Source: Treponema sp. (GTDB taxonomy: Bacteria > Spirochaetota > Spirochaetia > Treponematales > Treponemataceae). From it: 5,876 bases of DNA. The translations under genes and the position numbers were made by a program. Positions 1-5,792 of the stretch are shown in pieces; positions within the stretch are counted from its first letter, which is position 1, and the number at the start of each line of letters is the position of its first letter. The notes below the pieces were generated by a model, which saw nothing but the letters and a program-made list of their open reading frames with translations, ran no database searches and had not been told where the DNA came from. Location of the stretch: contig JAILQA010000135.1 of NCBI GenBank assembly GCA_024699205.1, positions 1 to 5,876 on the forward strand. Direction: 5' to 3'.

Positions 1-1
1 C

Positions 2-1000
2 CTTCTTAAAATTATAATAATTCTTTTTATCCTGGCAGCCGGATATTTTTCTATTACAAGCCATATCAAAACAAAGAAAAGTGCAGAAAGCATAAAAAAA
101 TACAGTGATGATTTTATCAGCTACACAAATATTGACGGAAAAAATATGGCTTCCTATATCACGGGAGAAGGAGAAGATACAATTCTGATTCTTGGAGATT
201 TGGAAGATCCTTCCCCTACACTTTCTTTAAGACCACTTGCAGATCATCTGGCAGAAAATTATAAAGTGATTGTTGTAGATTATTTTGGACAGGGCTTTAG
301 TGATAATACAAAAGAGGAACGTTCTGTTGAAAATATTGTTTCGGAACTTCATTCTTTTGTTACTCACAATAAACTTGCCGATAACGAGAATAAAGGCGAT
401 AAAGATGCCTCTGAATCAGATTCTTCCTTTATTTTGATGAGCATTGCTGCCTCCGGACTTTACGCCGCTTCATATCTAAATAATTATCCGGAAGAAGTAA
501 AGGCACTTATCGGCTTTGATATGATTACCCCGGCTCTGGTAAGCGAATATTATGACAATGCGGATTTTACCGAAAAACAGAGCTATATTGTTGCAAAAAT
601 GTATGAAAATCAAAAAAGACTTTTACATAAGTTTATGTCGATTAGCGGTTTTATAAGGATGGAGCTTGTAATGTATGAGCAGCTTTTTGCAACAGATGTA
701 ATGAGTAATTATTTTGATGTAGTTGAAGAAAAACTTATTGCAAGAAGATATAGAAAAGAAGAAGTTGAATCAGTAGCAAACTTATGCAGGAGTGCAAGAA
801 ATATGGATTTTGCAAGGCTTCCGTCAACGCTACCTGTTCTTTTAATGACCAGACAAAAGGAAATGCTGGATTCATATACAAAAATGATTACAGATTCTTC
901 AATTCAATCTTGCGTAAAAATGACAGATGAAAACTATCAGCTGATTTACAGGCCGATTTCGATTGTTACGCAGATAAACGAGTTTTTAGGTAAGAATTGA
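2..1000 (+). CDS. Membrane-anchored alpha/beta-hydrolase-fold protein, 5' end missing, probably catalytically degenerate
   Basis: The open frame runs in from the left edge, so the real start is outside the window; the internal ATG at 146 is not the start because the same frame upstream encodes a hydrophobic segment (LLKIIIILFILAAGYF) followed by a basic linker, as in membrane-anchored hydrolases. In all, 332 residues are visible. Numbered from the ATG at 146, fold landmarks are the strand VIVVDYFGQGFSD (41-53), the nucleophile-elbow region ILMSIAASGLYAASY (96-110), YPEEVKALIGFD (114-125), a helical cap (about 126-225), LPVLLM (229-234) and the final helix INEFLGKN. Related Firmicute-type hydrolases read roughly HSxSG at the elbow and GHY near the end. 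Here the Ser position is Ala101 (codon 446-448) and the His position is Asn263 (codon 932-934). The fold is clear; loss of hydrolase activity is inferred from my by-eye alignment. An acidic, Asn/Lys/Ser-rich insertion (about 75-94) precedes the elbow. The substrate is unknown. No convincing terminator follows. Confidence 0.8.
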   Translation, partial: LLKIIIILFILAAGYFSITSHIKTKKSAESIKKYSDDFISYTNIDGKNMASYITGEGEDTILILGDLEDPSPTLSLRPLADHLAENYKVIVVDYFGQGFSDNTKEERSVENIVSELHSFVTHNKLADNENKGDKDASESDSSFILMSIAASGLYAASYLNNYPEEVKALIGFDMITPALVSEYYDNADFTEKQSYIVAKMYENQKRLLHKFMSISGFIRMELVMYEQLFATDVMSNYFDVVEEKLIARRYRKEEVESVANLCRSARNMDFARLPSTLPVLLMTRQKEMLDSYTKMITDSSIQSCVKMTDENYQLIYRPISIVTQINEFLGKN

Positions 1001-1023
1001 TTTTATTGATTTTTATTACAGAA

Positions 1024-1052
1024 TTGATTTAGTGTCAAAATTATTCTATTAT
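1024..1052 (+). promoter_or_regulatory. Candidate sigma-70 promoter for the hisG operon
   Basis: TTGATT (1024-1029) and TATTAT (1047-1052) are separated by 17 bp, matching four and five of six consensus bases. A perfect TATAAT also occurs at 1078-1083 but has no good -35 box at 16-18 bp. In such AT-rich DNA either match could be chance. A promoter somewhere in this gap is likely, because the preceding gene belongs to a different functional class and 125 bp separate the two. Confidence 0.35.
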
Positions 1053-1053
1053 A

Positions 1054-1071
1054 CAATGTAGATAAACATTG
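1054..1071. repeat. Small perfect palindrome upstream of hisG
   Basis: CAATGT and ACATTG form a perfect 6-bp inverted repeat around a 6-bp centre (AGATAA). It lies just downstream of the candidate -10 box, a position suited to an operator. It is short enough to be chance, and no known regulator site is recognised. Confidence 0.35.
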
Positions 1072-1114
1072 ATATTTTATAATAAATTGCTGCTAGTCGC
1101 ATAAGTGTATATAC

Positions 1115-1120
1115 AGGAGA
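1115..1120 (+). promoter_or_regulatory. Ribosome binding site that sets the hisG start
   Basis: AGGAGA lies 5 nt before the ATG at 1126. An in-frame GTG at 1105 would add seven residues, but it sits upstream of this site and has no Shine-Dalgarno of its own, so 1126 is chosen as the start. Confidence 0.8.
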
Positions 1121-1125
1121 ATAAA

Positions 1126-1998
1126 ATGGATAAATTAAAAATATTATTGGCAAAAGGAAGAATCTACGAATCTGTTTATGAATTGTTGAATGACGTAGGT
1201 ATTTCAATCTATCTTCCAGACAGACAGTATTTTCCAACAACAAACCAGAAAGATTTAGCTTTTCAGGTTGTAAAACCTCAGATTACAAGCCTTCTTTTGG
1301 CAAACAATAAAGCTGATGTAGGCTTCAGCGGTAAAGACTGGGTTTACGAGAATGGCGTTCAGGACCAGGTTGTAGAAATTATGGATTTGGGCTTTGACCC
1401 GGTAAGAATTGTTGCCGCTATTCCAGAAGCTCGTGATTTTGAAAAAATCCTCAAAGGTAAAGTTACAATCGCAACTGAATATCAGAATCTCAGCAAACAG
1501 TGGGTAGAAAACAAGAAGATTGACGGAACAATTTTCAGAACCTGGGGAACTTCGGAAGGATTTGTTCAGGATACGGATGATGCGATTGCTCAGGTTTTGA
1601 TTGATAATACTTCTACAGGCTCATCTTTGAAAGCAAATCGTCTCAAAATTGTTGATACTTTGATGGAATCTTCTACAAGAATGTACGCAAGTAAAGAAGC
1701 AATGGCTGACCCGGAAAAAAAGCAGAAAATCATGGAATTGAAAATGCTTTTTGAAACAGTTTTAAACGCACGCAGCAGGGTTATGCTTGAAATGAATGTA
1801 AGCGAAAAAGATTTTGAAGGTCTTATCAAAGGTATTCCAAGTATGAAGAGCCCGACTGTTTCTCCTCTCTTTGGCGGAAACGGTTATGCAGTAAAAATCG
1901 CAGTAAAAAAATCAGAAGTACCTACTCTGCTTCCTCAGTTGCAGAAGCTGGGTGCATCTGACATCGTAGAATATGAATTACGAAAGGTTATGCTTTAA
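1126..1998 (+). CDS. hisG: ATP phosphoribosyltransferase, long form (HisG)
   Basis: Catalyses the first committed step of histidine biosynthesis: ATP plus PRPP gives phosphoribosyl-ATP, in the cytoplasm. From the ATG at 1126 the protein has 290 residues, typical of the long-form enzyme, which carries a C-terminal regulatory domain and needs no HisZ partner. Visible landmarks are the N-terminal KILLAKGRIYES (5-16), the periplasmic-binding-protein-like VGFSGKDWVYENG (65-77), the PRPP-binding region with IDNTSTGSSLKANRL (159-173) followed by KIVDTLMESS, and the regulatory domain from about 210 with GIPSMKSPTVSPLFGG (236-251) and the terminal GASDIVEYELRKV. Long-form HisG is normally feedback-inhibited by histidine through that last domain; this is family knowledge, not seen here. 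It starts an apparent operon: hisB follows after 14 nt. No T-box, His-codon-rich leader peptide or attenuator is visible upstream. Confidence 0.95.
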   Translation: MDKLKILLAKGRIYESVYELLNDVGISIYLPDRQYFPTTNQKDLAFQVVKPQITSLLLANNKADVGFSGKDWVYENGVQDQVVEIMDLGFDPVRIVAAIPEARDFEKILKGKVTIATEYQNLSKQWVENKKIDGTIFRTWGTSEGFVQDTDDAIAQVLIDNTSTGSSLKANRLKIVDTLMESSTRMYASKEAMADPEKKQKIMELKMLFETVLNARSRVMLEMNVSEKDFEGLIKGIPSMKSPTVSPLFGGNGYAVKIAVKKSEVPTLLPQLQKLGASDIVEYELRKVML

Positions 1999-2002
1999 TT
2001 CT

Positions 2003-2007
2003 GGAGG
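2003..2007 (+). promoter_or_regulatory. Ribosome binding site of hisB
   Basis: GGAGG lies in the 14-nt hisG-hisB gap, 5 nt before the ATG at 2013. It is a strong Shine-Dalgarno, so hisB is translated from its own site even though it is co-transcribed. Confidence 0.8.
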
Positions 2008-2012
2008 CTTTT

Positions 2013-2627
2013 ATGAGAACGGCTACTGTAAAACGAATTACCGGTGAAACACAAATTGAACTTACTCTTAATCTTGATGGAAGCGGAAAATGTACTGTTG
2101 AAAATCCAATTGGATTTTTTGATCACATGTTAAAATCCTTCTGCAAGCATGGACTTTTTGATTTGTCAGGCACAATTAAAGGTGATTTGAACGTTGATCA
2201 GCACCACACTATAGAAGATACAGGCATTGTTTTGGGACAGTGCTTTAAGGAAGCCTTGGGAGACTGTGCCGGAATCTACCGCAGTGGATTTTTTATTTAT
2301 CCTATGGATGAAGCTTTGGTTCAGGCTGCCGTTGATTTTGGTGGACGACCTTATCTGGTTTGCAATTCTAATTTGAGCGGCATGCCTTTGGTTTCTGTCA
2401 GCGGTGGGAAAGAAGCTTCCTTCCAGACAGACTGCTTTGAAGATTTCTGGCAGGGCTTTACAAATGCTGCTTTATGCAATCTGCACATTGATGTTATTCG
2501 TGGACGAAGTGATCACCACAAAATCGAAGCAGCCTTTAAGGCAGTTTCAAGGGCAATCAGAGAGGCTGTAGAAATTGACCAGCGAAGAAACGGCAGCATT
2601 CCAAGCACAAAGGGTGTAATTGTATAA
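2013..2627 (+). CDS. hisB: Imidazoleglycerol-phosphate dehydratase (HisB, single-function)
   Basis: Dehydrates imidazoleglycerol phosphate to imidazoleacetol phosphate in histidine biosynthesis; the family is metal-dependent (Mn) and assembles into 24-mers. At 204 residues it covers the dehydratase alone; the N-terminal histidinol-phosphatase domain of the E. coli bifunctional HisB is absent. The metal and active-site signatures are intact: FFDHML (35-40), DQHHTIEDTG (62-71), PMDEAL (97-102), DFGGRPYLV (108-116), the second histidine motif GRSDHHKIEAAFKA (164-177), and the characteristic C-terminal IPSTKGVIV. The internal pseudo-duplication typical of the family (two HH motifs) is evident. 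It lies 14 nt after hisG and its stop codon directly abuts the start of the RNase HI gene. Histidinol-phosphate phosphatase must be encoded elsewhere. Confidence 0.96.
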   Translation: MRTATVKRITGETQIELTLNLDGSGKCTVENPIGFFDHMLKSFCKHGLFDLSGTIKGDLNVDQHHTIEDTGIVLGQCFKEALGDCAGIYRSGFFIYPMDEALVQAAVDFGGRPYLVCNSNLSGMPLVSVSGGKEASFQTDCFEDFWQGFTNAALCNLHIDVIRGRSDHHKIEAAFKAVSRAIREAVEIDQRRNGSIPSTKGVIV

Positions 2628-3122
2628 ATGAATACATCGAATGACGGAATTACAACAAGTGGAATTGCAACAAGTGGCGAAATTATAGTTTATACAGACG
2701 GCGGTTGCAGCGGAAATCCTGGGGCTGGCGGCTGGGGCATTGTAATCATAGCTGACGGAATTGCAAAACAGCTCAGTGGCGGGGAAGCGATGACCACAAA
2801 CAATAAGATGGAGCTTTCCGCCGCAATTGCAGCCCTTTCAGTAATAAAAAACACACCTTCTTTTGCAGGCAGACACGTCACCGTAAACATCGACAGTCAG
2901 TATGTAAAAAGTGGAATCACAGTCTGGATTCACAGCTGGAAAAAGAAAGGCTGGGTTACTGCTGATAAAAAGCCTGTAAAAAACAAGGAGCTATGGCTTC
3001 AGCTGGATGAACTTAATTCTGCGCTGGATGTTACCTGGAACTGGGTAAAAGGGCACGCCGGAATTGAATACAACGAAGTTTGTGACCAGCTTTGTCAGGC
3101 AGAAATCAAAAAATATAAATAA
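2628..3122 (+). CDS. rnhA: Ribonuclease HI
   Basis: Endonuclease that cuts the RNA strand of RNA-DNA hybrids, acting in primer removal and R-loop clearance. The 164-residue protein is close to the E. coli enzyme's length (155). All four carboxylates of the catalytic set are visible: Asp24 (YTDGGCSGNPGAGGWG), Glu62 (NNKMEL), Asp89 (NIDSQYV) and Asp153 (NEVCDQL); the GHAG loop with His143 is also present, as are the substrate-handle residues around VWIHSWKKKGW (99-109). About 17 residues precede the core and contain a duplicated GI(T/A)TS unit. The ATG starts on the base after the hisB stop and there is no good Shine-Dalgarno (only a distant AAGGG near 2610), so translation probably depends on coupling to hisB. 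It is the last gene before a strong terminator. It is functionally unrelated to histidine synthesis, so its operon position probably only reflects shared expression. Confidence 0.95.
   Translation: MNTSNDGITTSGIATSGEIIVYTDGGCSGNPGAGGWGIVIIADGIAKQLSGGEAMTTNNKMELSAAIAALSVIKNTPSFAGRHVTVNIDSQYVKSGITVWIHSWKKKGWVTADKKPVKNKELWLQLDELNSALDVTWNWVKGHAGIEYNEVCDQLCQAEIKKYK
2646..2675 (+). repeat. Tandem 15-bp duplication in the rnhA N-terminal extension
   Basis: GGAATTACAACAAGT is followed immediately by GGAATTGCAACAAGT, 14 of 15 bases identical. The repeat is in frame and adds five residues (GITTS, GIATS) ahead of the RNase H core. It looks like a recent slippage duplication in a segment that is not functionally constrained. 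Confidence 0.85.
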
Positions 3123-3150
3123 GCCAAGCACAGTTTTGAAATATGCACAT

Positions 3151-3197
3151 AAAAATCATTCTGAAGTTACTTCGGAATGATTTTTTTTATTTTTTTT
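3151..3197 (+). terminator. Strong intrinsic terminator after the hisG-hisB-rnhA operon
   Basis: Arm AAAAATCATTCTGAAG (3151-3166), loop TTA, then arm CTTCGGAATGATTTTT (3170-3185). The arms pair over 16 positions with one G-U wobble and run into a T-rich tract to 3197. It starts 28 nt after the rnhA stop. Its presence also argues that the next gene starts at 3242, not at the in-frame ATG at 3143, which lies ahead of the hairpin. Confidence 0.92.
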
Positions 3198-3241
3198 CCA
3201 GAAAATGGTCTTTTTTCTTCATTTTTTTACTAATAATAGGT

Positions 3242-4339
3242 ATGAAGAAAAATACTTTTTATTTGCACTTTTTAGTTGTTCTTGCGGTATTGTCAGCAGG
3301 CTGTCTGATTATTTTAGGCTGCTCAATCATTCTGGGCTGTTCAATTGATAATAAATTAGATAGTTATGAAAAAATCAGCGTAAATCTTCCTGTCTGGCCA
3401 CCTTTTGAAGAGGCCATTCAAAGCCAGGCAGAAACATGGCCCTGTCAATCCACTTATCCCGAGCTTGCAAAATGGATTATCAGAATCCGCGGGGAAGAGC
3501 TGGATAAAAAAATGGAAGTGTCTGCTGACGGATTAGACGGCAGTGAATCTAACACGGTTGGATTAAATGAAAATACTTGCGATATCAGCACAACACCGTT
3601 TTCAATCAGTCTGGAAGTTGCAAAAAACAAGCCGCTTTCTATAACCGCTACTCCAATCACTCTGAATAAGAATAATCAGCTTGTAGAGTTTTTTAAGTGT
3701 GCAGGAGCAATCTATCCGCAAAACTATGAAGTCGTGAAGAACAAAGGAAAGTTCTGGCAGGGCCATAAGGGGAATGTACAGATGAGTTGGGAAAACGGTT
3801 TTTCAGCACAACTTATGCAGACCTTGTATGATTTGGCAGGTCAGAGTGGCTATGATGAAGAAAAGGTTCAGGATTTTATTGCACGCTATAACTGGAAAAA
3901 AATGCAGCAATATATTCAGGCGCAGATTGATTCTTTTGAAGACAATATGCAGGCAGAAATGAACATGCAAACAAACGAGAATACACAGGCGACTTCGCTC
4001 CCCATGTTCTACAATCCCTGGCTTTTGGACATGCAGACGGTTTTGGAAAAAATTGCAATGCAGGGATTTACAGCAACGGCTTTGAATCTAAAAAACAGTT
4101 TTCAAATCAGCCTGGAAGATAAAATAGACTGTGAAAGCAGCGAGTTGATTGCAGTGATGTCATCTTTTGTACCAGAAAATCAGATTATTCAAAGATACGG
4201 GATAATCAGCCTTGCAAAAGATAAGGCAAGTCTTTTTTCTCTGGATAATTTATACGGTGTAATTTTTACGGGAACTTCTGCAAAGAATGTATCAATTGAA
4301 TATGTTTTTTTGCCGATATTTATAAATGATGAAAAGTAG
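3242..4339 (+). CDS. Predicted lipoprotein of unknown function
   Basis: The start at 3242 is chosen because the frame upstream passes through the terminator hairpin and its T tract, and because from here the protein begins with a textbook export signal: MKKN, then a hydrophobic core (FYLHFLVVLAVLSAG). Three cysteines follow in lipobox-like settings, Cys21 (SAGC), Cys27 (ILGC) and Cys33 (ILGC), so lipid attachment is likely but the site is ambiguous. The ribosome binding site is poor: an AGG only 1 nt before the ATG. The 365-residue product has no enzyme motif I recognise. Visible features are VNLPVWPPFEEAIQ (47-60), a probable beta segment (120-142), a Trp-bearing stretch around FWQGHKGNVQMSWENGFSAQL (171-191), a helical section (190-235) and a Gln/Asn/Met-rich low-complexity patch (about 233-250). 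It overlaps the next gene by 14 bp, so the two probably form a unit at the cell envelope. It could be a spirochaete-specific family; I cannot name it. Confidence 0.8.
   Translation: MKKNTFYLHFLVVLAVLSAGCLIILGCSIILGCSIDNKLDSYEKISVNLPVWPPFEEAIQSQAETWPCQSTYPELAKWIIRIRGEELDKKMEVSADGLDGSESNTVGLNENTCDISTTPFSISLEVAKNKPLSITATPITLNKNNQLVEFFKCAGAIYPQNYEVVKNKGKFWQGHKGNVQMSWENGFSAQLMQTLYDLAGQSGYDEEKVQDFIARYNWKKMQQYIQAQIDSFEDNMQAEMNMQTNENTQATSLPMFYNPWLLDMQTVLEKIAMQGFTATALNLKNSFQISLEDKIDCESSELIAVMSSFVPENQIIQRYGIISLAKDKASLFSLDNLYGVIFTGTSAKNVSIEYVFLPIFINDEK
3308..3343 (+). repeat. Duplicated lipobox-like unit (IILGCS twice)
   Basis: Two consecutive 18-bp units encode the same six residues, IILGCS, while differing at 4 of 18 bases, mostly at wobble positions. 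The amino-acid repeat is therefore kept while the DNA has drifted, so this is not fresh slippage. It places two lipobox-like cysteines six residues apart, following a third at residue 21. Confidence 0.75.
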
Positions 4340-5594
4340 TAGAAAATCAGTTTTTAATATAAATCGTCTATCAATCACACTTATTGCACGACTCCTTATG
4401 GGACTTGCCCTTTTTAGTTTGAGTGTGACTTGTATTTCCTGCAAAAAGAAGGGACCAGAGCAAAAGCTTGCTGAAGAAATTAAGCCTATAAAAAGCGATC
4501 ATAAATGGTATTATTTTGATGATTCGAATATTCTTCCTGTAGATAAACCCCAGAATGTTCCTGTAAAACAGTTTATTCCATGGACAGAAGCAGTGCGTAT
4601 TTCCTCAGCAAATAATTCAAGTTCTGCTTCCTATGCGATTGTGAATAGACTTGGGATTTTGTGCTTTAACAGAGACAGATTTTCCCTGGAAAAAGATATA
4701 TCACTTTTCAGCGAAAGAACCGCACAAAATCTTGTATTTTTTAATGACACCCCGATTTTTTCTGTTTATAAGAGCGCCTTTTTTAACAATACCATTTTGC
4801 AGCCTTCATATTCAGAGGATGATTCCCTGCATTACTTTTTAGTACAGTTCGATGGAAAAACAAAGATTTCTTATCCGCTGATTAACAGTACAAATTTAAC
4901 AGATTTGAAAAATACAGAAGTTGTAGATTACATCTGGGATGGAAAAACCTTCACCTGCTGCTTAAAGTCGCTGGGCAAGGAAAAAACTGATTTTTCTTAT
5001 GTGCGCTGGAGTCCGATTGTGCCAATTCTTTCTTTAAGTCCGGTAAATGCTTCAGAAAATATTATAAAGACAGCCGCGGACGTAAAATCTTTCCGCAATG
5101 CAAAGGCACAGATTGCTTATTCTGATGCTCCTGAGCGAATTAAAAAGATGCTTGCAGGTTTTTCTGATACGATTCCTTTTTCGCTGGAAGTAAAAACTGC
5201 CGGCGGATACTCTACAAGAAAGTATTTGAATCAGATTAATACAAAAAGTGCAGTTGGTACACAGGGCGTTGGTTCATCAACATCAAACGTTAGTACACAG
5301 GGCGTGCAGGAATTAAAGGCGTCTGCAATTTTGGCAGAAAGTTGGAGTGCTGTTCTTTTTGAAGATGGAACCTTCTTTATAGAAGGAGCCCTGCCCGGCA
5401 AACATATTTTGAGGGGCGGAAAAGCAATTGCAATCAGACTTCCAAAGCTGCCGCCTCAATTTGTATATTCTGACTTTGTAATTTCGGGAACAACTCTTTA
5501 CGCCGCCTGGGAAGAAAGTGCCTTTTTTAAGACAAGCCGCAGCGGATTTTTAAGCGTAGATTTAGATTCGACACTGTATAAGGTATTGAGGTAG
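4326..5594 (+). CDS. Predicted lipoprotein of unknown function, coupled to the preceding gene
   Basis: Begins inside the last codons of the previous gene (14-bp overlap; a second ATG at 4329 would give 11 bp). There is no clear Shine-Dalgarno, so re-initiation by ribosomes finishing the upstream gene is likely. The N-terminus is basic (KSSRKS), followed by a hydrophobic stretch (about 15-35) ending at SVTCISCKKKG; Cys36 or Cys39 could be the lipidated residue. The 422-residue product is rich in predicted beta hairpins, for example ASYAIVNRLGILCFN (101-115), HYFLVQFDGKTKISY (169-183), VVDYIWDGKTFTCCL (199-213), SWSAVLFEDGTFFIEG (339-354) and FVISGTTLYAAWEE (384-397). This suggests a beta-propeller-like or stacked-beta fold, which is only an inference. 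A Ser/Thr/Gly linker (about 308-328) with a duplicated (S/G)TQGV motif separates the main part from the C-terminal strands. No catalytic motif is recognised. A role on the cell surface or in the periplasm with its partner is likely. Confidence 0.8.
   Translation: MMKSSRKSVFNINRLSITLIARLLMGLALFSLSVTCISCKKKGPEQKLAEEIKPIKSDHKWYYFDDSNILPVDKPQNVPVKQFIPWTEAVRISSANNSSSASYAIVNRLGILCFNRDRFSLEKDISLFSERTAQNLVFFNDTPIFSVYKSAFFNNTILQPSYSEDDSLHYFLVQFDGKTKISYPLINSTNLTDLKNTEVVDYIWDGKTFTCCLKSLGKEKTDFSYVRWSPIVPILSLSPVNASENIIKTAADVKSFRNAKAQIAYSDAPERIKKMLAGFSDTIPFSLEVKTAGGYSTRKYLNQINTKSAVGTQGVGSSTSNVSTQGVQELKASAILAESWSAVLFEDGTFFIEGALPGKHILRGGKAIAIRLPKLPPQFVYSDFVISGTTLYAAWEESAFFKTSRSGFLSVDLDSTLYKVLR
5253..5305 (+). 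repeat. Direct repeat inside the linker of the second lipoprotein gene
   Basis: GTTGGTACACAGGGCGT (5253-5269) recurs as GTTAGTACACAGGGCGT (5289-5305), 16 of 17 bases identical, 36 bp apart, which keeps the frame. It encodes a repeated V(G/S)TQGV in a flexible Ser/Thr/Gly-rich linker, a likely site of expansion or contraction between strains. Confidence 0.8.
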
Positions 5595-5623
5595 AAAGGA
5601 AGAATCAGAATCAAAAACATACG

Positions 5624-5670
5624 TCAACCTTACTTAATATATAAAAAAAATAGAGATTAAGTAGAGTTGA
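5624..5670. repeat. Imperfect inverted repeat downstream of the lipoprotein pair, possible terminator
   Basis: TCAACCTTACTTAAT (5624-5638) pairs with ATTAAGTAGAGTTGA (5656-5670) apart from one C-A mismatch and one G-U wobble, around a 17-nt A-rich loop. It starts 29 nt after the lipoprotein stop. A T-rich stretch begins about 7 nt after the stem (from 5678), so it could end transcription of the lipoprotein operon. The long loop and AT-rich stem make it a weak terminator by the usual rules. A protein-binding palindrome is an alternative. Confidence 0.5.
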
Positions 5671-5680
5671 AATGCAATTT

Positions 5681-5758
5681 TTGTATTTTTGACAAAACAG
5701 AGCGATTTTAACTTGTATTTTTGACAAAACTCACTGTTTTTTGCTTGTATTTTTGACA
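5681..5758 (+). repeat. Three-copy 18-bp direct repeat with 32-bp period upstream of the ATPase gene
   Basis: TTGTATTTTTGACAAAAC occurs at 5681-5698 and exactly again at 5713-5730; a third copy at 5745-5758 keeps the first 14 bases before diverging. The start-to-start distance is 32 bp both times, about three helical turns, with 14-bp unlike spacers (5699-5712 and 5731-5744). Each copy has imperfect dyad symmetry, TTGT-N7-ACAA, extending to TTTTGT/ACAAAA in the first (5679-5697), and each contains TTGACA, a consensus -35 hexamer. The third copy overlaps the probable promoter of the next gene. A multi-site operator read cooperatively on one face of the helix is the simplest explanation. The repeats are too short, and the spacers too short and AT-rich, for a CRISPR array. 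Confidence 0.9.
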
Positions 5759-5772
5759 GAATCATGTATTAT
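5745..5772 (+). promoter_or_regulatory. Candidate promoter of the ATPase gene within the last repeat
   Basis: TTGTAT (5745-5750) and TATTAT (5767-5772) are spaced by 16 bp. Alternatively the perfect TTGACA at 5753-5758 is the -35 box, but the best -10 matches after it are either too close (TATGAT at 5772, 13 bp) or poor (GATTAA at 5775, 16 bp). Either way the third repeat covers the -35 region, so a protein binding the repeats would control access of RNA polymerase. Confidence 0.4.
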
Positions 5773-5792
5773 ATGATTAAACGAGGCTTCTG

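Noticed and set aside
146..148. ATG at 146 as the true start of the hydrolase
   Set aside because: The frame is open back to the window edge and encodes a membrane segment plus linker typical of this family, so the start lies upstream.
993..1030. Direct repeat AGAATTGATTT (993-1003 and 1020-1030) at the end of the hydrolase gene
   Set aside because: It is short and AT-rich with no associated structure; expected by chance in DNA of this composition.
1105..1125. GTG at 1105 as the hisG start
   Set aside because: The AGGAGA at 1115-1120 lies downstream of it and is correctly placed for the ATG at 1126, where homology to HisG begins.
1001..1125. T-box riboswitch or histidine leader-peptide attenuator ahead of hisG
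   Set aside because: The gap is too short for a T-box, there is no run of His codons, and no terminator/antiterminator pair can be drawn.
1049..1243. Minus-strand 64-codon reading frame covering the hisG start
   Set aside because: It overlaps the hisG promoter region and 5' end, has no ribosome binding site noticed and no recognisable protein features. The other minus-strand frames (1590-1829, 2690-2890, 3454-3660, 3876-4058) are likewise shadows of solid + strand genes.
3143..3241. N-terminal extension of the first lipoprotein from the ATG at 3143
   Set aside because: This stretch spans the intrinsic terminator and its T tract, and would put a second hydrophobic run ahead of a normal signal peptide. 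The ATG at 3242 fits better.
4651..4842. Second + strand reading frame inside the second lipoprotein gene
   Set aside because: It is a 63-codon frame within a longer, well-supported gene, with no start signal and no recognisable protein character.
5672..5692. Six-codon frame MQFLYF starting before the first phased repeat
   Set aside because: It has no ribosome binding site and its stop is simply the TGA inside the repeat; most likely chance.
5681..5758. CRISPR array
   Set aside because: Repeats are 18 bp or less and spacers 14 bp, both below CRISPR sizes; the sequence is AT-rich and the unit contains a -35 hexamer. No cas gene is visible.
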